Assembly (NCBI GenBank): GCA_003241695.1
Contig: QFPN01000008.1
Span: 62,001-126,000, forward strand
Direction: 5' to 3'
From: Ancylobacter novellus
GTDB taxonomy: Bacteria; Pseudomonadota; Alphaproteobacteria; Rhizobiales; Methylopilaceae
DNA: 64,000 nt
Each line of letters starts with the position of its first letter. Position 1 is the stretch's first letter. Under the pieces are notes generated by a model. The model made no database searches, was not told the DNA's origin, and saw only the letters and a program-made list of their open reading frames with translations. Below are positions 34,094 to 42,164 of the stretch, one piece after another. Position numbers and translations under genes: made by a program.

Positions 34094-34795
34094 TCAGTCG
34101 AAGTCCGCCGTCGCGAGATCGGCCTTCGGCCGATCGTCGGTCAGCGGCACGCCGTGGACCACGTAGTAGACGGTCTCGGCCACGTTGGTGGCGTGATCGC
34201 CGATGCGCTCGATGTTCTTGGCGCAGAACAGGAGATGGGCGCAGAAGCCGATGTTGCGCGGATCCTCCATCATGTAGGTGAGGAGTTCGCGGAACAGCGA
34301 GTTGTAGAGCGCGTCGATCTCGCCGTCGTGGGTCCACACCTCGAGCGCGCGCTTGTCGTCGCGGCGGGTGTAGGCGTCGAGCACTTCCTTGAGCTGCGTG
34401 AGCGTCAGGTCGGCGATGTGCGCCACGCCGCCCGCGAGCTTCGGCGGCTGGAACTGGCCGTCGAGGGCGACGACGCGCTTCGCGATGTTCTTCGCGAGGT
34501 CGCCGATCCGCTCGAGGTCGTTGGCGATGCGGAGCGCGCCCACCACCTGGCGCAGGTCGATGGCGACCGGCGCGCGGCGCGCGATCGTCATGATGCCGCG
34601 CTCCTCGATCTCATGCTGGAGCCGGTCGATCGAGCGGTCCCACTCGATCACGCGGCGGGCGAGCGGTATGTCGCGGCGCACGAGCGCGTCGATGCTCTCG
34701 CCGACGAGCTTCTCGCAGAGCCCGCCCATCTCGGCGAGCTTGTCGGAGAGCTGGTTGAGGTCGTCGTCGAAGGACGAGACGATGTGGTCTGTCAC
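34094..34795 (-). CDS. phoU: Phosphate transport system regulator PhoU
   Basis: 233 residues from GTG 34795 (VTDHIVSSFDDDLNQL), which gives the normal family length and N-terminus. A longer frame to 34888 overlaps pstB by 44 nt and is not conserved. It contains the two three-helix PhoU repeats with acidic metal-binding motifs (NDLERIGDLAKNIAKRV and KNIERIGDHATNVAETV). PhoU couples the Pst transporter to PhoR and represses the regulon when phosphate is ample. Located between pstB and phoB. Confidence 0.95.
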   Translation of the reverse strand: MTDHIVSSFDDDLNQLSDKLAEMGGLCEKLVGESIDALVRRDIPLARRVIEWDRSIDRLQHEIEERGIMTIARRAPVAIDLRQVVGALRIANDLERIGDLAKNIAKRVVALDGQFQPPKLAGGVAHIADLTLTQLKEVLDAYTRRDDKRALEVWTHDGEIDALYNSLFRELLTYMMEDPRNIGFCAHLLFCAKNIERIGDHATNVAETVYYVVHGVPLTDDRPKADLATADFD

Positions 34796-34844
34796 GGACT
34801 TTTCGCTTTCGTCGGAGAGATTGAACCCGGTTCGCCTGAGAAGC

Positions 34845-35684
34845 TCAGCCGAAGCGGCCCGTGATGTAGTCCTGAGTCCGTCGGTCATGGGGGCTCATGA
34901 AGATCTGCTGGGTTTCGCCGAATTCGACGAGATCGCCCAGATACATGAACGCGGTGTACTCGGACGTGCGCGAGGCCTGCTGCATGTTGTGGGTGACGAT
35001 CGCGATCGTGTAGTCGGCCTTGAGCTCGTCGATCAGTTCTTCGACCTTGGCGGTCGAGATCGGATCGAGCGCCGAGCAGGGCTCGTCGAGCAGAATGACT
35101 TCAGGACGCACCGCGATGGTCCGCGCGATGCAGAGGCGCTGCTGCTGGCCGCCGGAGAGCGAGAGCCCCGAGGCGTCGAGCTTGTCCTTGACCTCGTTCC
35201 AGAGCGCCGCGCGGCGCAGCGCCTGCTCGACGCGGCCGTCGAGTTCGGACTTCGAGATCTTCTCGTAGAGCCGCACGCCGAAGGCGATGTTGTCGTAGAT
35301 CGACATCGGGAACGGCGTCGGCTTCTGGAACACCATGCCGACGCGGGCGCGCAGCAGGTTGAGGTCGACCTTCGGCGACAGGATGTCGACGCCGTCGAGC
35401 AGCACCTGACCCTCGGCGCGCTGCTTCGGATAGAGGTCGTACATGCGGTTGAGAATGCGCAGCAGGGTGGACTTGCCGCAGCCCGACGGACCGATGAAGG
35501 CCGTGACCTTGCGGTCGTAGATCGGCAGGTCGATGCCCTTCAGCGCGAGACTGTCGCCGTAATAGAACTTGAGGTTCTCGATCGAGATCTTGCGTTCCTG
35601 CCCGGCGCCGGCGATGGGACGGGCGGCGGGCTTGGCGGAGGCGGTCATGGTCGGAGCGGGGTTTGCGACGTCGGTCATGGTCAT
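34845..35684 (-). CDS. pstB: Phosphate ABC transporter ATP-binding protein PstB
   Basis: 279 residues. Walker A is GPSGCGKST, the signature LSGGQQQRLCIART and Walker B VILLDEPCSALD, followed by switch His in THNMQQ. An N-terminal Ala/Pro-rich extension of about 25 residues precedes the domain. The ATG overlaps the pstA stop (35681-35684). A shorter start at MTASAKP is possible. Confidence 0.97.
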   Translation of the reverse strand: MTMTDVANPAPTMTASAKPAARPIAGAGQERKISIENLKFYYGDSLALKGIDLPIYDRKVTAFIGPSGCGKSTLLRILNRMYDLYPKQRAEGQVLLDGVDILSPKVDLNLLRARVGMVFQKPTPFPMSIYDNIAFGVRLYEKISKSELDGRVEQALRRAALWNEVKDKLDASGLSLSGGQQQRLCIARTIAVRPEVILLDEPCSALDPISTAKVEELIDELKADYTIAIVTHNMQQASRTSEYTAFMYLGDLVEFGETQQIFMSPHDRRTQDYITGRFG

Positions 35685-36553
35685 TTGTGGCTCCCGGCGG
35701 AGAGGATGCGGGCCCCGATCGAGAGGGCGAGGACGGCGACGGTGATGAGCAGCGCGCCCGTCCAGGCAAGCGCCTGCCAGTCGACGTAGGGGCTGAGGGC
35801 GAACTGGAAGATAACGACCGGAAGGCTCGCCATCGGGGCGTTGAGGTCGGTCGACCAGAACTGGTTGTTGAGCGCGGTGAAGAGCAGCGGCGCGGTCTCG
35901 CCCGAGACGCGGGCGACGGCGAGCAGCACGCCGGTGATCATGCCCGCGCGGGCCGCGCGGTAGGCGATCTTGTGGATCACGACCTGACGCGGCAGTCCGA
36001 GGGCGGACGCCGCCTCGCGAAGCTGGTTCGGCACGAGGTTCAGCATGTCCTCGGTGGTGCGCACCACGACCGGGATGACGATGATGGCGAGCGCCATCGC
36101 TCCGGCGATGCCCGAGAAGTGGCCCATCTGGATCACGATCACTTCATAGACGAACAGGCCGACCACGATCGAGGGCGCCGACAGAAGGATGTCGTTGATG
36201 AAGCGCACCACCATGGTGAGCTTCGAGTGACGGCCGTATTCCGCCATGTAGGTGCCGGCCAGGATGCCGATCGGCGTGCCGACGAAGACGCCGATGATCG
36301 TCATGATCAGGCTGCCGACGATGGCGTTGAGCAGGCCGCCGTCGGAACCGGGCGGAGGCGTCATCTCGGTGAAGACCGCGAGCGACAGGCCGGAGACGCC
36401 CTTGAACACGAGGGTGGCGAGGATCGCCACCAGCCAGGCGATGCCGAAGAGCGCGGCCGCGAGCGACAGCGTCATCATCAGCGAGCTCTTGGCCCGGCGA
36501 CGGACGTAGAGCGGGGCGTCGGAGGTGTGGTTGATCGGTTTCAGCGCGGCCAT
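35681..36553 (-). CDS. pstA: Phosphate ABC transporter permease PstA
   Basis: 290 residues with six membrane helices and the binding-protein-dependent transport loop around REAASALGLPRQVVIHKI (about 185-202). The first cytoplasmic segment RRRAKSSLMMTLSL precedes the first helix. It starts 4 bp after pstC ends and overlaps pstB. Partner of PstC in the inner-membrane phosphate channel. Confidence 0.96.
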   Translation of the reverse strand: MAALKPINHTSDAPLYVRRRAKSSLMMTLSLAAALFGIAWLVAILATLVFKGVSGLSLAVFTEMTPPPGSDGGLLNAIVGSLIMTIIGVFVGTPIGILAGTYMAEYGRHSKLTMVVRFINDILLSAPSIVVGLFVYEVIVIQMGHFSGIAGAMALAIIVIPVVVRTTEDMLNLVPNQLREAASALGLPRQVVIHKIAYRAARAGMITGVLLAVARVSGETAPLLFTALNNQFWSTDLNAPMASLPVVIFQFALSPYVDWQALAWTGALLITVAVLALSIGARILSAGSHK

Positions 36554-36557
36554 GGGA

Positions 36558-37556
36558 TCAGGCTCCCGCCTTCTTCTCGAGGCGCAGCAGCATAAGGCGC
36601 GCGGCGGCGAGCACGAAGAAGGTGATGATGAAGAGAATGAGGCCGAGCGCGATCAGCGACGAGGTGTAGAGGTCGCCGACGGCTTCGGTGAACTCATTGG
36701 CGATCGAGGCCGAGATCGTGGTGCCGGGCGCGAGGATCGAGGCCGAGATCTTGTGCGCGTTGCCGATCACGAAGGTCACCGCCATGGTCTCGCCGAGCGC
36801 GCGGCCGAGACCGAGCATGCAGCCGCCGATGACGCCGACGCGGGTGTAGGGGATCACCACGCGCCGCACCACTTCCCAGCGGGTGCAGCCGACGCCGTAG
36901 GCCGCTTCCTTCAGCACCGGGGGCACGGTCTCGAACACGTCGCGCGACACGGAGGTGATGAAGGGCAGCACCATGATCGCGAGAATGAAGCCCGCGGTCA
37001 GCACGCCGATGCCATAGGGCGGGCCGGCGAAGACGTCGGAGAGGATCGGGATCGGGCCGAACATCGAGATCAGGAACGGCTGCAGCGTCGACTGCAGGAT
37101 CGGGGCGAGCACGAATAGGCCCCAGATGCCGTAGATGATCGACGGGATGCCGGCCAGCAGCTCGATCGCGACGCCGATCGGGCGGCGCAGGATCTGCGGG
37201 CAGAGCTCGGTGAGGAAGATCGCGATGCCGAGGCCGACAGGGATCGCGATCGTCATGGCGATCAGCGACGTCACGAGCGTGCCGTAGATCGGAGCGAGCG
37301 CGCCGAACTTTTCGGTCACGGGGTTCCAGGCCTGGGTGGTCAGGAACGAGAAGCCGAAGGTGGAGAGCGCGAGCCAGGCGCCGAAGATGAGCGCGATGAT
37401 CACGCCGCCGAGCATCAGCAGGACGAAGATCGCGGAGGCGCGGGTGAGATTGCGGAAGGCTCCGTCACGCAGCTTGAACGCCCTGAGGCGGGCGGCGCGG
37501 GCGGCGTCGATGGCCCGCGGCGAAGCTGCGGCCGCGTCGAGCGACAGGTCTGTCAT
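36558..37556 (-). CDS. pstC: Phosphate ABC transporter permease PstC
   Basis: 332 residues. The N-terminal 35 residues are cytoplasmic (RAARLRAFKLRDGAFRNLTR), then six helices. The coupling loop is KEAAYGVGCTRWEVVRRVVI (about 216-235). It lies 123 bp downstream of pstS with a strong hairpin in the gap, which may set the higher level of pstS transcript. Confidence 0.96.
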   Translation of the reverse strand: MTDLSLDAAAASPRAIDAARAARLRAFKLRDGAFRNLTRASAIFVLLMLGGVIIALIFGAWLALSTFGFSFLTTQAWNPVTEKFGALAPIYGTLVTSLIAMTIAIPVGLGIAIFLTELCPQILRRPIGVAIELLAGIPSIIYGIWGLFVLAPILQSTLQPFLISMFGPIPILSDVFAGPPYGIGVLTAGFILAIMVLPFITSVSRDVFETVPPVLKEAAYGVGCTRWEVVRRVVIPYTRVGVIGGCMLGLGRALGETMAVTFVIGNAHKISASILAPGTTISASIANEFTEAVGDLYTSSLIALGLILFIITFFVLAAARLMLLRLEKKAGA

Positions 37557-37631
37557 CCGGATCGATCTCGGGAGGGGGCTCGAGGCCCGGGTCCTTGGGC
37601 TCGGGCTCGGTAGCCCGATCGGAAGAAGAGA

Positions 37632-37661
37632 CCGCGGGGGCGCTCGAGAGCGTCCCCGCGG
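37632..37661 (-). terminator. Attenuator-type hairpin between pstS and pstC
   Basis: On the minus strand CCGCGGGGACGCTC (37661-37648) pairs with GAGCGCCCCCGCGG (37645-37632), 14 bp with one G-U pair, followed by a pyrimidine run TCTCTTCTTCC. Placed 19 nt after the pstS stop. It is probably a partial terminator or mRNA stabiliser that makes the binding protein more abundant than the membrane subunits. Confidence 0.6.
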
Positions 37662-37679
37662 CGACGCCGCGTCAGCGGA

Positions 37680-38732
37680 TCAGTTCGTGGCAGCGTAGAG
37701 CGGCTTGCCTTCGGAGTCCTTGATCTCCTTGGCCCACACCGACTGCACCTGGCCGACGACCTCGGTCGGCATCGGGATGTAGTCGAGGTCTTCGGCCATC
37801 TTGGCGCCGCCCTTGTAGGCCCACGCGAAGAACTTCAGCGCTTCGGTCGCAGCCGCGACGTCCTTCGGCTCCTTGTGGATCAGGATGAAGGTCGCGGCGG
37901 TGATCGGCCACGAGTCGGCGCCCGGCTCTTCGGTCAGGATCACGCCGAAGCCCGGCTCCGACTTCCAGTCGGCGTTGGCGGCCGCGGCCTGGAAGCTCTT
38001 GAGCACCGGCTCGACGGCCTTGCCGTCCTTGTTGACCATTTTGGTGTGGCTGAGCTTGTTCTGCTTGGCGTAGGCGTATTCGACGTAGCCGATCGCGCCC
38101 TTGGTCTGGGCCACGTAGTTGGCGACGCCTTCGTTGCCCTTGCCGCCGAGACCGGTCGGCCATTCGACCGCGGTCGCCGAACCCACCTTGTCCTTCCACG
38201 CCGGAGAGACCTTGGAGAGGTAGTTGGTGAAGTTGAAGGTCGTGCCCGAGCCGTCGGAGCGGTGGACGATCGCGATCGCCATCGAGGGCAGCGACACGCC
38301 GGCGTTGAGCTTCTTGATCGCCTCGTCGTCCCAGGTCTTGATTTCGCCGAGGAAGATCTTGGCGAGGGTCGGGCCGTCGAGCGTGAGCTGGCCGGGGGCG
38401 ACGCCCTCCACGTTCACGACCGGCACGATGCCGCCCATTACCATCGGAAACTGAACGAGGCCGTGCTTCTCGAGGTCGGCGCCCTTGAGCGGTGCGTCGG
38501 TGGCGCCGAAGGTGACGGTCTTGGCCTGGATCTGCTTGATGCCGCCGCCCGAGCCGATCGACTGGTAGTTGAGGCCGTTGCCGGTCTCCTTCTTATAGGC
38601 TTCCGCCCACTTGGCGTAGATCGGATACGGGAAGGTCGCGCCGGCGCCCGAAATATCGAGCGCGGCCGCGGGGGTCGCCATCAGCACGGTCGCGGCGACC
38701 ACGCCGAGGATCCGGTTGAGCTTCACGAGCAT
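37680..38732 (-). CDS. pstS: Periplasmic phosphate-binding protein PstS
   Basis: 350 residues with a signal peptide cleaved after about residue 24 (ATPAAA). Phosphate-site motifs are DISGAGATFPYPIYAKW near the mature N-terminus, IGSGGGIKQI and HRSDGSGTTFNFTNYL. Captures phosphate for PstCAB. First gene of the pst unit, preceded by the PHO box at 38835-38863. Confidence 0.97.
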   Translation of the reverse strand: MLVKLNRILGVVAATVLMATPAAALDISGAGATFPYPIYAKWAEAYKKETGNGLNYQSIGSGGGIKQIQAKTVTFGATDAPLKGADLEKHGLVQFPMVMGGIVPVVNVEGVAPGQLTLDGPTLAKIFLGEIKTWDDEAIKKLNAGVSLPSMAIAIVHRSDGSGTTFNFTNYLSKVSPAWKDKVGSATAVEWPTGLGGKGNEGVANYVAQTKGAIGYVEYAYAKQNKLSHTKMVNKDGKAVEPVLKSFQAAAANADWKSEPGFGVILTEEPGADSWPITAATFILIHKEPKDVAAATEALKFFAWAYKGGAKMAEDLDYIPMPTEVVGQVQSVWAKEIKDSEGKPLYAATN

Positions 38733-38834
38733 CTCCTGGCTCTCGTCATCGAAGAAGTCTGTCGTCGGCGCCCGTTCCTGTCGGGCGCGAGACTTTCTGC
38801 GCGGCGGACCCTAGCCCCCCGTCGCCACCCTTCT

Positions 38835-38863
38835 ATGACGCCTCGATGAACCGCTTATGACAG
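38835..38863 (-). promoter_or_regulatory. PHO box: three 7-mers at 11-bp spacing
   Basis: Read on the minus strand: CTGTCAT (38863-38857), AAGC, GGTTCAT (38852-38846), CGAG, GCGTCAT (38841-38835). The first is the exact PhoB half-site; the others match at 4 and 5 of 7 positions. The 11-bp period is the PhoB repeat length. It lies 103 bp upstream of pstS and reads toward it, with a possible -10 (TAGGGT) near 38811-38816. Confidence 0.7.
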
Positions 38864-38887
38864 TGCAAGCTACTGATATTGCTTGAT

Positions 38888-40189
38888 CTAGCTTGCAGCG
38901 CGCAGCTCGGAACGCTCGGGAGCGGCCCCGCGCAACAGAACCGCGAAGGTCGCGCCCTCGCCCGGGGCGCTCTCGATCGAAAGCTTGCCCCCATGCCGCT
39001 GAACGACGTGCTTGACCAGCGCGAGGCCGAGTCCGGTGCCGCCCTTGTCCCGGCTGTCGCCGACGTCGACCCGGTAGAAGCGCTCGGTCAGCCGCGGAAG
39101 ATGCTCGGGAGAGACGCCCGGCCCGTGATCGCGCACCGTCAGAACCCCGCCGTCAGGACCCGGCTTGACCGCGACGTCGACGCGTTTGCCGGACTGGCCG
39201 TACTTGATCGCGTTTTCGATCAGGTTTTCGGCGACGCGGATGAGTTCGTCGCGGTCGCCATAGACGGCGGTCGGTTCGGCCGAGAGGGCGATCTCGACCC
39301 CGCGCTCGCGCGCGAGCGGAGACAGCGCGTCGGTCACGCCCCGCACCAGTTCGTCGAGGTCGACCACCGTCTGGGGCCGCACATGGGCCTTTAGCTCGAT
39401 GCGCGACAGCGAAAGCAGATCGTCGATCAGGCGGGACATGCGGTTCGCCTGCGTCCGCATGATATCGAGAAATTTTTCGCGCGCCTGCACGTCGTTCTTC
39501 GCGGGTCCCTGCAGGGTCTCGATGAAGCCGAGCAGGGATGCGAGGGGCGTCCTCAGCTCGTGGCTGGCGTTCGCGACGAAGTCGCCGCGCATGCGCTCGG
39601 ACCGGCGTTGCTCCGTGAGGTCGCGCAGCGCCACGACGGTGACCGGCCGGCCGACCGGGGCGAGCCTCACCTGCGCCACGCAGGCCTCCCGCCAGCGCTC
39701 GACGGGAGCGCGCTCGACATAGAGCACGGTCTGCGGGGCGGTCCCCGCGGCGCGCACGGCCTCGAGCACTTCGGGCGCGCGCAGGACGAAGGAGACCGGC
39801 TCGCCGACCCGGACCTCGCCGAGGACGGCGCGCGCCCGCTCGTTGAAGGCGACGACCAGAGCGCGGCGGTTCAGCACCAGAACGGGATCCGGCAAACCCG
39901 AAAGGATCATGGAGACCTCGGCCGGCAGCGCGCCCGACCGTGACGCGTCCGCCGGCCGCTCCGGTTCGTCTGGCGCGGGCCCGGCCATTGCGGCGAGGGC
40001 TGCGAGCGTCAGGATCGCAGCCCCTTCGAGCGGCCCCATCCGACCGAGAAGAACCAGCAGGCCGATCGCCGCCAGCGCGCCTCCAAGCGGCCAGCGCGCG
40101 GCGAAAAGGCCCGAAAGCCCCGCCCTCGCCCGCCTTCCGACACTTGCCGTTTCCTGCTGATCCGCCATTTCGACGCGACGCGCTTTCAA
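38888..40189 (-). CDS. phoR: Phosphate regulon sensor kinase PhoR
   Basis: 433 residues. Two hydrophobic helices at about 30-70 (GALAAIGLLVLLGRMGPL), a PAS-like domain at about 90-190 (GLPDPVLVLNRRALVVAFNE), HisKA with the phosphoacceptor in FVANASHELRTPLASLLGF, and HATPase with NLIENAIKYG and GTGLGLALVKH. It phosphorylates PhoB when phosphate is scarce. It precedes the pst genes by a 155-bp gap that contains the PHO box. The start may be the second Met, MADQQETAS, seven codons later. Confidence 0.93.
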   Translation of the reverse strand: MKARRVEMADQQETASVGRRARAGLSGLFAARWPLGGALAAIGLLVLLGRMGPLEGAAILTLAALAAMAGPAPDEPERPADASRSGALPAEVSMILSGLPDPVLVLNRRALVVAFNERARAVLGEVRVGEPVSFVLRAPEVLEAVRAAGTAPQTVLYVERAPVERWREACVAQVRLAPVGRPVTVVALRDLTEQRRSERMRGDFVANASHELRTPLASLLGFIETLQGPAKNDVQAREKFLDIMRTQANRMSRLIDDLLSLSRIELKAHVRPQTVVDLDELVRGVTDALSPLARERGVEIALSAEPTAVYGDRDELIRVAENLIENAIKYGQSGKRVDVAVKPGPDGGVLTVRDHGPGVSPEHLPRLTERFYRVDVGDSRDKGGTGLGLALVKHVVQRHGGKLSIESAPGEGATFAVLLRGAAPERSELRAAS

Positions 40190-40265
40190 GAGAGTTTGCG
40201 TGACTCACGAGGCTCGACAGTTGACGCCCGCTGAGTGACAACGCCGCGACATTCGATCCGGAGCG

Positions 40266-41225
40266 ATGATGACCCAAAAGGACGCCGAAGCGAACCTCGC
40301 GGCCGCGGCGAAGGCGATCGACCCGACCGACGTGGTCGCGCCCGAAGGCATGAACGACGCCCCGCCGGTTCATATCGACGGGATCACCATGGATCTCGAC
40401 GACCTCGAGCTTCCCAAGGAGATCGTGAAGGCGGCGTTCAAGAGCGGCGGCTACCCTTATGATCAGAAGCTCGACGCCAAAGAGGGCGACGCCGCGCTCG
40501 TCCCGCTGCAGATCGAACTTCTGAAGCTGCAGGCCTGGGCGAAGAAGGAAGGCGAACGGATCGTCCTTCTCTTCGAAGGGCGCGACGCCGCCGGCAAGGG
40601 CGGCACGATCGACCGCATCACCGAGCACCTCAACCCGCGCAGCGTGCGCGTCGAGGCCCTGTCGAAGCCGACGGCGGAAGAGGCCTCGCAGTGGTACTTC
40701 CAGCGCTATCTCCGCCGGATGCCGGCCGGCGGCGAGATCGTGCTGTTCGACCGCTCCTGGTACAACCGCGCCGGCGTCGAGCCCGTCATGGGCTTCTGCA
40801 CCCCCGCCCAGACTGCGAAGTTTCTCGCCGACGCGCCCGTTGTCGAGCGCCTGCTGGTCGAGGACGGCGTGCGCCTGTTCAAGTTCTGGCTGACCGTCGG
40901 CCGGGAGGAGCAGATCTCGCGGCTGCACGAGCGCCGGCACGACCCGCTGAAACGCTGGAAGCTGTCGCCCATCGATTACGCCGGCCTCAACCTCTGGGAC
41001 GCCTATTCGGACGCCGCCGACAAGATGCTGCGCGCGACCCACACAGACGCCGCGCCCTGGACGGTGGTGAAGTCGAACGACAAGCGGCGGCTGCGTCTCG
41101 CGGTCATCCGCCACATCCTGCTGAACGTGCCCTACAAGGGGCGCGATCTCGCCGCGGTGGGCGGCAACGACAGCCGCCTGATCATGGACGCTGGGACGTT
41201 TCTGGCCGACGGCGGAGAGAAATAG
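40266..41225 (+). CDS. ppk2: Polyphosphate kinase 2 family protein
   Basis: 319 residues (a second ATG is at 40269). PPK2 motifs: Walker A EGRDAAGKGGTIDR (about 103-116), QWYFQRYLRRMPAGGE, FDRSWYNRAGVEPVMGF (Walker B and lid) and RLHERRHDPLKRWKLSP. It transfers phosphate between polyphosphate and nucleotides (PPK2 class I type by length and motifs). Divergent from phoR, so polyphosphate metabolism is coupled in position to the phosphate sensor. Confidence 0.93.
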   Translation: MMTQKDAEANLAAAAKAIDPTDVVAPEGMNDAPPVHIDGITMDLDDLELPKEIVKAAFKSGGYPYDQKLDAKEGDAALVPLQIELLKLQAWAKKEGERIVLLFEGRDAAGKGGTIDRITEHLNPRSVRVEALSKPTAEEASQWYFQRYLRRMPAGGEIVLFDRSWYNRAGVEPVMGFCTPAQTAKFLADAPVVERLLVEDGVRLFKFWLTVGREEQISRLHERRHDPLKRWKLSPIDYAGLNLWDAYSDAADKMLRATHTDAAPWTVVKSNDKRRLRLAVIRHILLNVPYKGRDLAAVGGNDSRLIMDAGTFLADGGEK

Positions 41226-41250
41226 AGTTCTTTCTTCGCGGGACGGGCGT

Positions 41251-42132
41251 TCAGTCGAGCGTTCGGCCGGCCCGGCGGAAGGCGTTCGCGCCGAGCGCGC
41301 TCCAGTCCTTGTCGCCGTCGCCCGCCGCGATCGCCTCGATGAAGGCGTCGCGCAGCAGCGAGGCGATCGGCAGCGGGGTCGTCGCGGCCTCTCCCGCCGC
41401 AAGCGCGAGCCGGACGTCCTTGAGGCCGAGCGGCATGCTGAAGCCGGCGGGCTCGAACGCCTTTTCGGCGATCAGCGTCGCGTAGACGCCATAGGCCGGC
41501 GACGCGAACAGCGTTCCGGTCATGACCGCGTAAAGATCCTTGACCGGAACGCCGTGCCCCTCGACGAGCGCTCCGGCCTCGCCGAGCGTCTCAATCATGC
41601 TGGCGAGCGCGAAGTTGCAGGCGATCTTCGTCACGGACGCGCGCGCCGCCTCGTCCCCGAGCGGCCAGATCTTCTTCGAAAACAGCGCCAGCAGCGGCGC
41701 GACCTTCGCGACGGCCTGCGGGTCTCCGGCGCACAGCACGTTGAGCTGTCCCGCCGCCGCGACGTCCGGCCTGCCGAGAACCGGCGCGGAGACGTAGCCG
41801 AGCCCGCGCTCGCGATGCAGCCTTTCCATCCGCTCGGCGAAGGCGACCGACACGGTCGAAAGGTTGGCGTGGACGAGCCCCGGCCGCGCCTTGTCGAGGG
41901 CGCCCGAGGAGACGAGAACATGCTCGATCACGTCGTCCTGCGACAACATCGACAGGCAGACGTCCGCGTCGAGCGCCTCCGCGGGTCCGGCCGCCGCCGT
42001 CGCGCCGTCGGCGACCAGCGCCTCGACGGGCGCCGAGGAACGGTTCCAGACCTTGAGCTCGTGGCCGGACTCCAGCAGGCGGCGCGCGACGCCCTGCCCC
42101 ATGCCGCCGAGTCCGATGAATCCAACGATCAC
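41251..42132 (-). CDS. NAD(P)-dependent beta-hydroxyacid dehydrogenase family oxidoreductase
   Basis: 293 residues. Rossmann start GFIGLGGMGQGVARRLLESGH, substrate-site region APVLGRPDVAAAGQL and the catalytic-Lys segment VTKIACNFALASMIETLGEA (about 166-185). Belongs to the 3-hydroxyisobutyrate dehydrogenase/glyoxylate reductase (GLYR) group. The canonical GS-x-G motif appears as LGRPDVA, which suggests a substrate other than 3-hydroxyisobutyrate. Lies 32 bp downstream of the antiporter gene on the same strand. Confidence 0.86.
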   Translation of the reverse strand: MIVGFIGLGGMGQGVARRLLESGHELKVWNRSSAPVEALVADGATAAAGPAEALDADVCLSMLSQDDVIEHVLVSSGALDKARPGLVHANLSTVSVAFAERMERLHRERGLGYVSAPVLGRPDVAAAGQLNVLCAGDPQAVAKVAPLLALFSKKIWPLGDEAARASVTKIACNFALASMIETLGEAGALVEGHGVPVKDLYAVMTGTLFASPAYGVYATLIAEKAFEPAGFSMPLGLKDVRLALAAGEAATTPLPIASLLRDAFIEAIAAGDGDKDWSALGANAFRRAGRTLD

Positions 42133-42164
42133 TGGCTTTCTCCCGCGCTTGCGAAGACGCCAGT

